A stretch of 64,000 bases of DNA from Atopsyche davidsoni (taxonomy: Eukaryota > Arthropoda > Insecta > Trichoptera > Hydrobiosidae), in NCBI GenBank assembly GCA_022113835.1, contig JAILWY010000001.1, forward strand, positions 62,001 to 126,000. The letters are read 5' to 3'. Every line of letters begins with the position of its first letter. The stretch's first letter is position 1. The position numbers and the translations under genes were made by a program. Below, one piece after another: positions 43,523 through 56,279 of the stretch. The notes below the pieces were generated by a model. That model had not been told where the DNA came from, ran no database searches, and worked only from the letters and a program-made list of their open reading frames with translations.

Positions 43523-46500
43523 TACTTAATAGTTTTTGATACTGTACCATGCGTATCTAAATGTTTTTAAACAATAATGGTCTTTAAATATTCTTTTAAA
43601 ATAAATTTAATTAAAATTGCGGTTGCAGTATATCATGGTCGATAAATCCTTTGGAATCAATTATCATCAACGTGAATCAAACTGATTAAGAATAAAGCAG
43701 CCAGAGTGGATGTTTCTCAACGCCTTCGCGTAGGTGCGGTCATACCTCTCGGATAGGCCCTCTTCTGGAGGCTTATACGTTTATTCTAAGCAAACACATT
43801 TATACAATTTCTCAATTTTTTGTCATAATATTTAGTATTTATTTTTTTGAAGAGCTCACTTAGAACCATAGCGAGCTGGCGGTGAAGGTATCTTATTGGT
43901 TTTTGGGGGATTTAAGATATTATTTGAGCAATATTGAGAAACGATATTTTACCCCACGTCAATGCGAACAATGAGAGTCTCCAGACCGGATAAAGAACGC
44001 CCCGTCGTACAGGAACCCTTCCAGGGAACATATTAAACCGTTCCAATTACACTGCCGCCCCTCGATCCCCGGGACCGCGGATACCTCCCGCGACCAACCC
44101 TGTAGTGACTGACGAAAATACCCTTCTATTAATTACTCTTCATTCTGTAACAGCTTAGAGGCTCGGCTGTCGTAGTTAGCGTCTTCGGTAAATACTCTTC
44201 AATCGCCGATTGAACATTTATTTATTGTATTTACGTGTAAAGCACCATCATACTCCAGTAAAAGTACTCCAAACCCCACTTTTGACTCATTAGATTTACG
44301 CACAAACGTACTACTAAATATGCAAGATAATGCTTTGTTATTTAGATAATTTTGTAATTTAATTATGTAACGGTGTGAACACATCTTCAAAGAAAATCGA
44401 AATAAGTAATATTTTATCCGTTGCTTCCAGTATACCTTTATTACTAATATCTTAGACCACCAGTGCTGAGCTGTAGCGTAAGAAGATGGTCAAAGGATAC
44501 GAGAGGAAGTGATTATAATTATTGAACATCGATTGTTCTCGAAAATTTTCGTAAGTTCGAGGTTGAGTTAGAATCTCGGGAAATCTGAGTGGTCTACTAT
44601 GTCTATCGACGTAAAGAGATGGACCAGGCTATGCATCAGGCGTGGACGCGAGAATGCTCTGACCCAACTCTCCGGTGACTTCATATGAACTCCTTCTATC
44701 GATATGTCATTTCGGCTATATTAATAGTTTATATAATACTCCATATTTAAGAAAACAATTATAATTAGACAAATGACTGGGGGATTACAAACATATTTTT
44801 GTGAACTCTTTCGCCTAACGGGGGTTTGTCAAACTTAATTTCAAGAAAACTGTTGACACCTCATAAATGCTAGTGATACTGAGACGATGATAATATAGAA
44901 TTACAAAATTTATTTCATAATATTTTTCGACAGGAATTAGGTGATAAATTACTAAAAGTATTAATGTGAACTTGACCGTGGGTGTTCTTGAGGACTTGAC
45001 TGTGAGTGCCGTTTGGAATGCCTACCACGAGTGGCACGTGGATTTCACTGCTGCGAGCGTTCATAAGGACATGCCAGCGAGTGTTCGTGTGGTCTTGATA
45101 GTGATTGGGATGTATTGGATGTATGATCAATTGGTGTTAGCTTTCCTGTGGACTCGATCGAGAGTGTTTTTTGTGGTGTCGGTGAGTGTTTAAGAGGCCT
45201 ACGATCTGACGGCCCGACTTCCCGCGGTAAACGCATTTGGTAATATTTTACTGAAAACGAAAACAAACGGGAAAAAAACTCAATCCGCTCTTGTATAAAT
45301 GTTAAATATTAAATTTAAAGGATAATAAGATTTGCCGAGATTTGAATTAATTTCTACATTGCGGCAAAAGGTCGCAGTAAATAAAGTAGCGAACCCTCCT
45401 CGCACCTTCCCGGCCGCTGTGCAAACATTTGCGGGTCCCCAGGCAGCGATGTCCTTTTGTGGGATGTGCTTAGTCCTGTCCGTGTTTGCTTGCCCGTGTC
45501 TTTATTGGTCCTCGGGCCTTCGATCACGCCGTTCGCTTGTATCCTTGTTCATATCAAATGACAGAGAACGTGGCAGTTCGTTTCTATTATTTAAATGCAC
45601 GTTATGAAGACATTTTATCATCATTTAATGCTCAGAATGAATTTAATTAAAAATATTTGTCTAAATGAAATTTTTATCAATTTTACTATTGCTCTTAAAG
45701 ATTAAATGATAATAGAAAAAATTCCGAACACGTTGAAATTAAAAAGTATCCAATAAAACAAATTAAAAAATATATGTATTAATTTTAAATGTGGAAATTA
45801 GTATTTATAAGTAATATTCAATATTTATATTTGTCACTCCTTATGTTTCATTACTTTAAATAAATAAAAGCCTCAGGCGTGGCCGAGAGTCTCAATTAGA
45901 GTGACGGCCTAATTGGAGCTGCGGGCGGGCGTGGGGTGGGCGGGGGAGGGGCAGGGGCGGGCGGGGGCAGGGGCGGGGGCAGGGGCGGGGGCAGGGGCGG
46001 GGGCAGGGGCGGGGGCAGGGGCGGGGGCTGGGGCGGGGGCGGGGGCCCTCAGCCGCGGCTCGGCGGCTCCGATCCGGCTGTCGCTGCTGCACTCGTTATT
46101 GTCTGGCGAGTTGATTAAGCGATTGGAAAGATGAAATCTGCAGGTCTGTCGTCTTCTACTGGTTCAAACGTGAATAACCATAACGACGCAAAATCAAGCA
46201 ATATGAAAATGCGATTATACACTTGTTTTTTTAATTTTTTTAAAATAACATATATATATACATGTATGTATGTATATATATCTCGAACTCGAACCTCGTT
46301 AAATGGTAATCCTCAGTAAGACGAAAAAAATTGCCATTCGCTTCCGCTGAACCCTTTATCATAATTCGCGGTCTCTCGAATTATTTATACTTTATAACGC
46401 AAACATAACGTTATTTTCCTACAAGATATTTATAGTACATATTTATTCTCAATATCATCACACCTTTCAACATTGGTTCGTAGCTGCTCTAGCTTGTATA

Positions 46501-47314
46501 TTTGATAATAATTTGAAACAATTTTTCCACGCAGAGTTAAAGTCGTTAGTTTCCGTTTATACACAAATTATACTTACTTCGTCATACGGAGTTTGCTTTT
46601 TGAAATTCGAGTTATTAAGATCCTACTGTGTGTATATATATATATATTGGTTGAACTAATAAGTTTTAAAGGATTTTCAAGAGATGACGTTACTAGTACA
46701 CTAATACTCCGCTTTACGCGACCCAGTTATTTTAAAAATGTGTATGAACATAATGTAGTCATTGAATTCTCTTAACAATTAAAAACAGCGTTGGGTGTTA
46801 TGAACGTATTTTACAAGAACGTAAATGAAACGCTACCCAAAAGACAATAGATATATTTTTGAGTAAAAATAACATGTAATAGTGCATAAAGTGTTCTTAG
46901 AATTAAAGTGATTGATTCAAATGATTCGTATTTTTTTCTATTAAGTTTTGACTATATATGTATGTTTAATCGTAAACCCCAATATACGCGAATTTCACTT
47001 AAGACGATTTTTTCCTGACCGTATCCCTCGCGTAAAGCGGGGTATTACTGTATTAAATCGAAACGGACAGTGTTGCAACTAACTTCAATTTATAACAGCA
47101 CTAGTCATAGTCAGCACTTCCGCTCTTTTGAAGAAGTCCGAAATTGGATCGATTCGTGGATCGCATCAAAAGACACAAAAGACAAATTGCCAGTAAGATG
47201 GGTAAAAAAGTAGTGGCTAGCGATGGACAATACTTTGAAAAATTAACATGTAACAATTTTTTCACAATAAAGCGTCAAACTTAAAAAATCCTTTCAAACT
47301 TCTTCGTACAGGTA

Positions 47315-47327
<13 letters not shown>
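43523..47327. other. Long stretch without recognised genes
   Basis: AT-rich with short frames. GC-rich pockets at 44000-44100 and 45400-45560 do not resemble known proteins. Contains the G-rich minisatellite listed separately. Confidence 0.35.
45925..46050. repeat. G-rich 12-bp minisatellite
   Basis: Tandem units of GGGCGGGGGCAG (about eight copies in 45950-46050) after a less regular G-rich lead. Runs of four or five Gs at short spacing make G-quadruplex formation likely. Frames through it are glycine/alanine artefacts. Confidence 0.9.
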
Positions 47328-47348
<21 letters not shown>

Positions 47349-47351
<3 letters not shown>

Positions 47352-49547
47352 GGTGTCCCTTAAAATTCAAGTTCAATATTTTTTTACGCATACCTTCTTA
47401 AAAGTTTAGTAATAACCCTATATTGTCTAGAAAAAAATATTAGTTCGATTTATAAACGGTAACCCGTGCCGACTTGCGATTTTAACTTGTCCATACAAGT
47501 TGCGTAAGTACTGCGCTGTGACTTGTAACTGCATGTTTTATTTGTCATTTCATACGTGATTTTTGAGATTAGTAGTGCTCCATTGTTTAGTGCGTTAACA
47601 TGTCGGTGGAATTACGGAGTGATAAACAAAATAATTTCCTTATCGGTTTGCCTAGATATCAAATAAATGGTGCAAAATTACCATCTACTCGACAAATTCC
47701 CTCGGTCCTATTTTACAATATTCGTGAGGTTAAACTGATTGTTAGTGAAAGTGCAAATCTTGTGATTAGGGAGTGCATCATATATTGGGAAAAAGCAAGA
47801 ATTCCAACAAGGGCATATCCTAACTGCGTGAAGAAACTTGTTGATTTATATCATGTTTGGAGAGAGTTGCAAAAAAAATTGTAAGAAAACTCAGGTTACG
47901 TTCAAGAGCCGTGAGAACAATTTCAAAATTGATCTTGATAATTTGTTTGATATTGCACATGCTGATGCTTTTGAGAGAATGAAAATAGAGTAAGATAAAT
48001 TATTTTTAATGAAACAGAGAGAGCCAGATCGACCAGGATGCTTAGGTGGTGTTGATAAAAAATTGTCGGAAAAAGAAGATAGATCTAAACAACGACGATT
48101 GGAAGAAGAGGAAAGGGTTGTAAGACAAAGGTAACCACTAGCTGCTGAAACTAGAAAATCAAGGGCAGAAGCAATAAAATCTGACTTCTTTGGAAGTAAT
48201 GTACCCGACGTAGTCACAGTCCATTGGGATGGAAAACTATTACCCGGGTTAGATGTACGAAGTTCTAAAGAAGAACGCTTGCCAGTTATTGCTTCGTTTG
48301 ACGATAAGGAACAGCTTCTTGCAGTGCCAAAACTAGAACATTCTTCTGAAAAACATCAAGCTAAGGCTGTCTCAACAGCTCTCTTTGACTAGAACCTTCA
48401 CGATGAAGTACAAATAATGTGCTGCGACACAACAGCTTTCAATACTGGCCGTTTCAATGGAGCTTGTGCTATTTTGGAGAAACTTTAGGAAGAGAATTGC
48501 TGCTCGTCTGTCGTCATCATGTTTATGAATTGGTCCTAAAAGCTGTCTTTGAAAGCAAAATTAAGTAAATTACTAGTAGCCCAGATACTCCAATGTTTAA
48601 AAAGTTCAGAGAAAATTGGAAAAACATCGACGCTAGTAACATTGAACCATCTCTTAATTTCGTAAAACAACGTGTTGCCGAGACAGACATCAAGCTTTTT
48701 TAATATTTTATAAGGCAGAATTAGACAAAGGTTATGTAAGAGATGACTACCGCAAATTGGTCGAACTGTGCGTAATATTTTTGGGAGGAGACTCAGAGGA
48801 AAAATTAAAACTAAGCCCCCCCAAAGCCATGCATCAGGCACGCTGGATGGCGAGAGCGATCTATTCTTTAAAAATGTGTTTACTTCAGTCACAATGCAGA
48901 ATAACTGCGAAGGACAAAAAGACTACAAGATGTTTGCTTATGTTTGTAAAACACTGGATGATTTCGTATCGGAAAAGAGCAAACAATTTTTATCACGACT
49001 GCAGATCGACGACAGTTTTCTAAAGGAAGATGTATCTTCTTGGAATAATAATAGTGCTTTTGTGGAAGCTAAAAGAAAAATAAGTTATTTGAGGGTTGTG
49101 AATGATACTGCTGAAAGGGCTGTTAAAATGATGCAAGATTTTAACGGACTTATCACGGCTGAAGAAGAACAAAAACAGTTCTTGCTGCGCTGTGTCCAGG
49201 AACATAGAAAATTGTATCCGGACTGTAAAAAAACAACTCTATAAAAAAGTTACCCTGACTGATTGTTATTACTTTATGTTTTTGATTAAAGATTAATGTT
49301 CATTTCATTGATTTTTTACTATTATTCACTTAATTTATTGCATTTATAATGATTTTATACCAGACCGAAATATCAAGACAAAACACGTTTTTTACTAAAC
49401 TTTGAAGCTCGGTCGGCACTAGTTGCAATTTTTCTAGAAAGATGAAATTTTATATTTGAGTATATTATAGCATTAGTAAAAAATGTAGAGGGTATGCATT
49501 TCGAAATTTGAAAAAAAATTTTTTTTGGTCATATAAGGGACACCCTA
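47349..49547 (+). mobile_element. hAT-like transposon, shorter related copy
   Basis: 2199 bp with intact TIRs TAGGGTGTCCCTTA and its inverse. It is inserted in a TA repeat; flanks are ATATATAT (47341-47348) and ATATACAT (49548-49555), one base different. It is diverged from the 40-kb copy, lacks its 5' hairpin and has a ~410-bp deletion (junction near 48940) across the end of exon 1 and the intron. Confidence 0.87.
47600..49244 (+). pseudogene. hAT-like transposase, decayed, 47-kb copy
   Basis: Start MSVELRSDKQNNFL at 47600 shows the undamaged N-terminus. Later stops and frameshifts occur at about 47880, 47991, 48134, 48390, 48487 and 48566. The C-terminal part (from 48960, VSEKSKQFLSRL to QEHRKLYPDCKK) is open and lacks the TGA of the 40-kb copy. 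Confidence 0.75.
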
Positions 49548-49555
49548 ATATACAT

Positions 49556-50112
49556 ATATATTTACCAGCATTATTACGACAGCTGTTTTGAATTAAATTT
49601 CATGTTTTATCTTTTTTTTTTATATTAATATGGTGATTTGTTGGTTTTCATTATTTTGTAAATATACTTCGATTGAAAGTAAAAGTATTTGCAAAAAAAT
49701 TCGTTTTCCGCTGCGATTTCTTTCATCAAATCTCTCGAAGTAAACGGGCGATGCTAATATCGAGCAGCCGACGGAAGCGGTGGACATATTTTAATGTGAG
49801 TCCAACAGTACTCTCGAGTTTCACAACTTCCAAGTCGAGGGAATAAATTTACTGTGATGAAAATAAAAGGTGTCTTGAAAGTTCCCGCGCGGGCGGCTTT
49901 TCACAACTTATCGGAGGGTGACTGCCAATAAAAATATTCTGTTATTAAAAAACTTTTCAAATAGTCGCTCAGGGTTGTATTGTATTCCCGTTACTTTGGT
50001 GAATCTTCCCATTCGGTCAAAAACCACTTTTTAAAACCATTTCGATTCTGCTGAAACCGGGTAGTGCATCTATCTTTCCGGATGCTATAAATATGCGAGA
50101 ATACACTAAGCT
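49556..50112. other. Unassigned sequence
   Basis: No gene or repeat recognised. Confidence 0.3.
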
Positions 50113-50238
50113 GTAAGCCCCAGAAACTGCGCGCAGGAGCTGGGGCAAAACATACCGTATTGTAAAACATAGCTTTAAGAAGTATTGTAATTTATCATAC
50201 CTAATTTAAAAAAAGAATTTTGAAATTTAATTCTTTTT
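50113..50238 (+). mobile_element. 3' tail of a non-LTR retroposon family, copy 2
   Basis: Similar to 21041-21180: aagcccc, ctgcgcgcaggag, tattgtaat and gaattttgaaatttaatt followed by a T-run. Confidence 0.45.
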
Positions 50239-51399
50239 TTACGTAAACGGTGAATCGCGTCAGCATTCAAAACCGTACGAGTGAAAGAGTGAGTTTGAAG
50301 AATATTACTCACAACACGACTTCGGTCTAAAACAAACAGAAATACGCAAAAACCCTTCTACAGTGCGATTACTTATTACACGTTTCATATGACGTCATCT
50401 TTGATTTTAGGTGTCCTGTTGCAAATTTCTCGATAAAGCCAGTTCTGCACCGCCTCGCCCAGTTATCAGAGCTGGCGCAATGTCAAACAATACTCTATCG
50501 ATATGAGACGGCTTGAATTAAGATTCACTCGCTGAAAGAAACCGAAAATTCAAAAAAAAATTACGAAATTTACCGATTCCATATAACGAAACACAACGAC
50601 CTCGTGTGAAAATACACACTTTTTAAAGATGGAAGAGGCACAACATATGAAATGATCTCGATGATTTGGAATATAAATTATAAATGGAAAATTCGACGCA
50701 AACATGAGTTTTTATTAAATAAAATTGAAGTTGTTAATTTAAACGATATAATTTTTTTTGAATAAGGTTTCGTAGCCTAACTTTGTTTTTATTACTAGCT
50801 CTGGGTCGCAAATAACACAGTTTCCCATAAAACGGCATTTTCTAGGAGAATTACTATAAATGCACACACGGTGAGTGTGAATGTTGTTCCATCCTGACCC
50901 GCGAGATCAATGAAACAATCGATTATCAACACAGGCTTAACACACACATGTGACTAGTTTTAACGAAATGATTCGATGTTACTGGACAAAACATATTTTA
51001 TAGAAATATTCAAAGAATAAAAAATATTTACTAAGAGACCAGTGTGATAGTTCCCTGCGCCAGATGACACGGAAGAGTCCCGAGCGCGCCTTCGCACGCC
51101 TTCCGGGAGACTCCTCTCGGTGCTGACTGCACTCCACGACGATCGCATTTATTTTGCTTCCGATTCGAGCTGAGAAAGGCTAACAATAATTTCTCTTGCC
51201 AATTATCTTAACTGAGAAATCAGTCTACACCATCGTAATTCGCCCGAAGGAATGGCTTCAAGACACACGGCGAAAATGAGTAAGCAAAAATAAAATCCCA
51301 AGCATCATAATACAGGTAACAATTTTAAAGCTGTCGTGTTCAAAAATCAAAGACTACAATTATTTGTGTTATTCTTGTCAATAGATAGGACAAAAAAAA
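50239..51399. other. Unassigned AT-rich sequence
   Basis: No gene recognised. Confidence 0.3.
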
Positions 51400-51526
<127 letters not shown>

Positions 51527-51536
51527 TATATTCCTT

Positions 51537-51765
51537 ATTTTTGACAGAAGGTACTTGGTGAAATTCCTTTTTGAATAAAAATTATTTTTGTGATTTTTCC
51601 AAGATTTTGTTTTTTTTTTTCTGTTCGGCTTTGCCATCATATCTCTAAGGCATTTTTAAACGAATTCGTTTGAAAATGCCAACGAAATGTGTTTTCAAAA
51701 CCGGTCTCAAATTAAAACAAAATTATGGAAAAATCACAAAAATAATTTTATTAAAAAACATAATT
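51537..51765. repeat. Foldback-family repeat, diverged copy
   Basis: Begins with gacagaaggtacttggtg and has opposed arms (tgatttttccaagattttg; caaaattatggaaaaatca) around a smaller palindrome (ggcatttttaaacgaattcg). Related to 25695-25894. Confidence 0.65.
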
Positions 51766-52057
51766 TACATATTTACACATTTATTTATAAGCATGTATGT
51801 ATTCATACATTTGTATGTGTAGTTTTGTTTTAATTACTTATGAAGGGTAAGTTTGTGGTCGTGAGCGCACTTTTATGAGAATAATACTAATAATAACAAT
51901 TACCATTTCTCAAACGGCTAAGAAAGTTTTGAATAAATCCCGAGTTCAAGTGAGAAGGATATTTGAAACTACCACTCGGAACTGCACCGCGGATAGAGAC
52001 GCAGGCACGTCCTCCTGGCGCGGCGGGCGGCGAGCGACTAGCCCCCGTGCCACCCCG

Positions 52058-52141
52058 CCCCGCCGCGCCCCGCCCCGCCCCGCCCCGCCCCGCCCCGCCC
52101 CGCCCCGCCCCGCCCCGCCCCGCCCCGCCCCGCCCCGCCGC
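52058..52141. repeat. (CGCCC)n pentanucleotide repeat
   Basis: About 16 perfect 5-bp units in a GC-rich block (52010-52200). The complementary strand is (GGGCG)n. Confidence 0.95.
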
Positions 52142-52478
52142 CGCCGCCTCTCCGCCCCGTCGCCCCGCCGCCCGCGCTCCGCAGCTTTGCTACCCTTCGT
52201 CCCCCATAATCTGGGGGACGCAAGTATTTTTGTGATAATAAATTACGCGAGTTAATCGAGATTCTTTCGTTTCGCACCTGCGAGTGGCGGCAGTCGTGAT
52301 GTCTTATTGTAACTTCTCTATTTCCTACAGGTATTTATTTCAATCTGATGTCTATGAATATATTTCGTAAACATTAAGTCTAAGGCCATTAAATTATTTT
52401 AAAAATTCATGAAATATTCACAAAAGACTACAAATGTTCCACGGGTAACTAATCTGCGAGACCGATAATATTATATTA

Positions 52479-53279
52479 CTAGAAATGTAGCCCGTCACAG
52501 AATGACGTATTCGATGAACTATGCAATAGTGTTTGAACATATGTTTGGCTGACAATAATATGAATTGAATGAATTGCTATCATTTTGAACCATCAGTTGG
52601 ATGAAGATGTGAAGTTCTGTGATATATTTGGCCTTGAACTTTGAAGTAGAATGGCCTTTATTCTGTCACTGGACCTGTTAATTTAGCTCCCATTTATGCA
52701 AAAGAAATACTGTTATTGTATGATCTTATTTTTCTTTTGAAATTTCCATTATAAATATTTTCTGGATTTGACATAATATCCTTTAAATATACTGGGAAAA
52801 TAGGCCTTGCTGGTAGTTTCACTTTACCTTTGTGACAGCAATCGTTGAACGTTCCATCAGATGGTTTTTCTGCTTGAAAATGTAAAGCATTGCAGAATCG
52901 ACAGGTCATTCATTAATCCACAATTGTGTGCAGTAATCGCTATCAAATGCTCCTGTGTGAGTTGTCTTATTGTTTCTTCTGTTTCTGTTTGTCTCGATGT
53001 GGGTACACGCACTCGCATTTAAGACAACCCCAGCGTTCGCTGTGCATCAGTTTCTTTTTGTCTTGAGGTCGATGCACGTACTCGAATTTTAAGAAGACGC
53101 TGCTCAAGTTTTTCTTCCAATTCATTGCTTGACATTTCTGTCACATTTCGTGTCACAATCAACGCATCATTTTCACTGCACTGTTCTATATTTGATGCAG
53201 TCTTTATCACATTCAATTGTGCAATTCTTTTTGAATTACGTTTGCTGTGCGTAGACAGTGTTATTTTTTTAGGAGGCAT
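52479..53279 (-). pseudogene. Helitron remnant 1b
   Basis: Minus-strand relative of 30965-31799. Opens MPPKKITLSTHSKRNSKR, then RLLKIRVRASTSRQKETDAQ; a second frame has CRFCNALHF and HKGKVKLPA. The 3' end is CTAG (52479-52482) with hairpin CGTCA-TTCTG-TGACG. Internal deletions and frameshifts remove the Rep and helicase domains. Confidence 0.75.
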
Positions 53280-53285
53280 TTGAGT

Positions 53286-54770
53286 TATTAATGATGTGAA
53301 TTATAATTTCTAACCCAATTTCGATAAAAAAAAAAAAGATAGTACATGTGTCAAGTTGACATAAACTGGAAATTTCTAAGAAGCATCAATATTTGTTTTT
53401 TTGTAAAAGTTATAAATTTGAAATTCTCGCGGTGAACAACAGAATCATATAATTCGTACATATTGAAACTCGCTAAAGCATATTTTTTAGTTTCATTAAA
53501 TTAGTTTAGGACTGAAAATATTATCCTATCGTCTTGAAATTCGGCACATAGCTGCGGAAAAATTACTTAATTTACGTGGAAAAAATCAGCGTTGTATCTT
53601 TTAAGATATTCTATAGAGAAGCAAAAAATGAAACATACACACACACACACAATGGCTATTATTATAGTAGATACAATTATGTTATGTTAAATCTGTATGT
53701 AAATATTTATTTTTGAATTGAATATGTGCTCGAATTTTTCGTAATCTTTGGTGTTACACTTGGGTCAGTTTTTCATTCAAAATATCCGTACGAGTCTTGT
53801 GTTTGGTAAAAAAATTTTTTTGCCCTCTGCAATAAACCGTCAATTAATTAATTTAGTGAGATGAAAGTTATGCTATGTATTTAGTTATTATAAGTAATCA
53901 GCACAATTATGATGATCCGGCCAGCGCGTGGCCAGCACGACCGCCGTTGGTTTTTTCAGATATGAAATAATAGTAGTCGATGAGGCTGCGCTGGTGGACG
54001 GAGGACTGACTGAGTGTCGTCCCGGTGATGCGTCCGGTTCGAGTAGTGTTCGCCAGACCGTCCGGAAGCGTCTCGGCCGCAAGCGAGCGGGCGCCCGATT
54101 GTCCCGGACGCAATGTAACGGTCAATGTAAATATCATTTGTATAAGTTAGTCGAAAACTTTTAAATGGGTTAAAATAAAATGGATTTAATTTTAAATTTA
54201 AAAATTTATAAAATTAACAATATTTTAATTAAAAAACGATTTTCTAAAACTTAAGCAAAAATAAGTATGTTACAACGGTATGTTTTGAAACACTCGTCAT
54301 CTTGCAGTTTATTTTTTATAAACTAAAGTAAAGTATAATTTAGTGCAATAAAAGTTCGCATCCAAGTCGACGATGATTGATTTAGAGTCCCTCACTAAGC
54401 GCCACGTACGGAGTGGCACTTCTCACTTATATTTCAATGTTATTAGCTTTGACTTCAATTTATACAACAACGAAAAAAACAGTTGTACAAAGATACGTAG
54501 GTAAAATTTAATACATTAAAAATATAATTCATTATCTTTTGATAATAAAATAACAAATACCTAACTCACAATGAAGAAACTGAGCTATGGAACTCTTCGA
54601 ATATTGTGTAAATTTTCTCCAGATCACAATTCGCGAAACAAGAATGGAAAATATTTTTTGACAAATAACGTAAAAATGAATAACGACACTTCGCTCGCCT
54701 CGGGGACGATGAGATATGGCGCCCGAGACGCACCCGCGACGCGCCCGAGACGCGCTCGCGACCCCTCCCC
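53286..54770. other. Unassigned sequence
   Basis: AT-rich, with a GC-rich island at 53915-54110 that has open frames on both strands but no recognised domain. Confidence 0.3.
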
Positions 54771-54774
54771 CGCC

Positions 54775-54845
54775 CCCTGCACCCCCGCCCCCTGCACCCC
54801 CGCCCCCTGCACCCCCGCCCCCTGCACCCACCCCCCGCCCCCCTG
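54775..54845. repeat. C-rich 15-bp minisatellite
   Basis: About four units of CCCCTGCACCCCCGC. Proline-rich frames through it are artefacts. Confidence 0.9.
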
Positions 54846-55179
54846 CGCCCCCCGGCCCTCGCACGCGTGCACTGCAGCGCCGCTGCGGGTGCGGTAATGT
54901 TGACTCTGTCAGTGAGAACACTCACTTGAAGACCACACGGTGTCAGGTTTGAACTCAATGAGACATTTTTGTAATAAAAAAAAATATATATATATTTCGA
55001 GTTTAAATGGTAATCGAGCTGACATCGGTGCATAGTTCACAAAAAAATGGTATTCTAAGCCGCGCCTCCCGGATAAAGTGGCCAGACGACTCACTCGGGC
55101 ACCGTGACTGCAGTCGAGTCAGGTCAGGCCGGCCATCTGTACTCGTACATTGCTCGCAAGCCCGGCGCCTGGTAGGTTA

Positions 55180-56279
55180 GGTTAAGTTACGACAGCTGGG
55201 GGGGCGAAGCCGGACTCAGACCTCCCCGTGGTGCACCCCGGGAGCGGTCGGGCGGCGACGGTCGACTAATCCCGGCCGACCGCCCTGCCGCTGCTAACGT
55301 GAGACGCAACCGGGTTCTTCATCCAAAACGCCTCTATGGATGGAGACTTAGCCGCGTCAGGGAGCCCCCCCAGTGATGCAAATCGCTGGGGCCTGTCACG
55401 CAACACGGGCAGATTTCCCCGACTCGAGAAAGGCCCGACGTCCGCCGCCCGAGGAGGGCCCCCCTCGGAGCGGACAGCGCGCGAGGCGCCCGGGCAGTGG
55501 TTCGCCCGGGTGCTGGCGGTGGGCGCTCTGACCTCTGGACCCGTCGCGCTCCAGCGACAGGAACAGAGGACAAGAACGAAGGATACAACCGCGACAGGGA
55601 GCCCACCAGCGGCCCAATCGCTGGGTCCTGGCGCGGAAGTCTCGAGACCGCCGCTAGTACCAGAGAACGGCCCGATGTGCGCCGCCCAAGGAGGGCACTA
55701 CGGAGCGGACAGCGTTAGGCGTCCGGATTTCGCACATCCGCACGTCTTCCTCGAGCACTCGGGCAACACGGAACAGCGTCTCCGGGTCCCGCCTGCGGCA
55801 GGAGCCGAAGGCCAGGGGGAGGACGAAACACAGTCGCGACAGGGAGCCCAACAGCGACGCCAATCGCTGGGCCCTGACGCCCAACGACACGAGACCACCG
55901 AGACCAGGGAAAAGCCCGATGTGAGCCGCTCAAGGAGGGCACCAAGGAGCGGACAGCGTGAGACGTGCGGACTATTTCTCCCATCCGCACGTCTCCTGCG
56001 AGACAACCGGGCAAGAACGAACAGCGTCTTCTTCTGGACCTGCCGCTACCCAGCGGCAGGAGCACAAGAAGACGAGGCAAGCAGCACGCCGCGGAGGCGA
56101 AACAGCGGAAAGTCCTTGAAGGACACGGATGCAGAGTTTTTTTGTACATGTAAACGTGTTTTTTCTCTTCATTATATGTGCCTTCAAGAAGGCCCCGAAT
56201 AAAGGATATGCTCCCGCAACCCAGTGCAGTTTTCAAACGAGATCCTGGGTGCAAATGCAACCACAAAAAAAAAAAAAAA
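55180..56279 (+). mobile_element. Retroposon-like block with three ~240-bp repeats and a poly(A) end
   Basis: GC-rich block. Three diverged units start near 55355, 55593 and 55837; each carries cagggagccc, caatcgctggg(c/t)cc(t) or a close variant, gaggagggc or aaggagggc, and ggagcggacagcg. The block ends with a near-AATAAA signal (gaataaagga, 56197) and a run of 14-15 A at about 56265-56279. A 288-codon frame (55336-56202) spans the repeats but resembles no known protein. The poly(A) end suggests a processed or LINE-mobilised transcript. Confidence 0.5.

Noticed and set aside
45892..46134. Gly/Ala/Pro-rich frames in GC-rich arrays (also 23218-23762, 51875-52277, 54532-54921, 60666-60985)
   Set aside because: All arise from short tandem repeats with no stop codons, on both strands, without domains or splice context.
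55336..56202. 288-codon frame as a host protein
   Set aside because: It runs across three noncoding-looking repeats with open frames in other phases and ends in a retroposon-like poly(A) tail. Kept as a repeat, not a gene.
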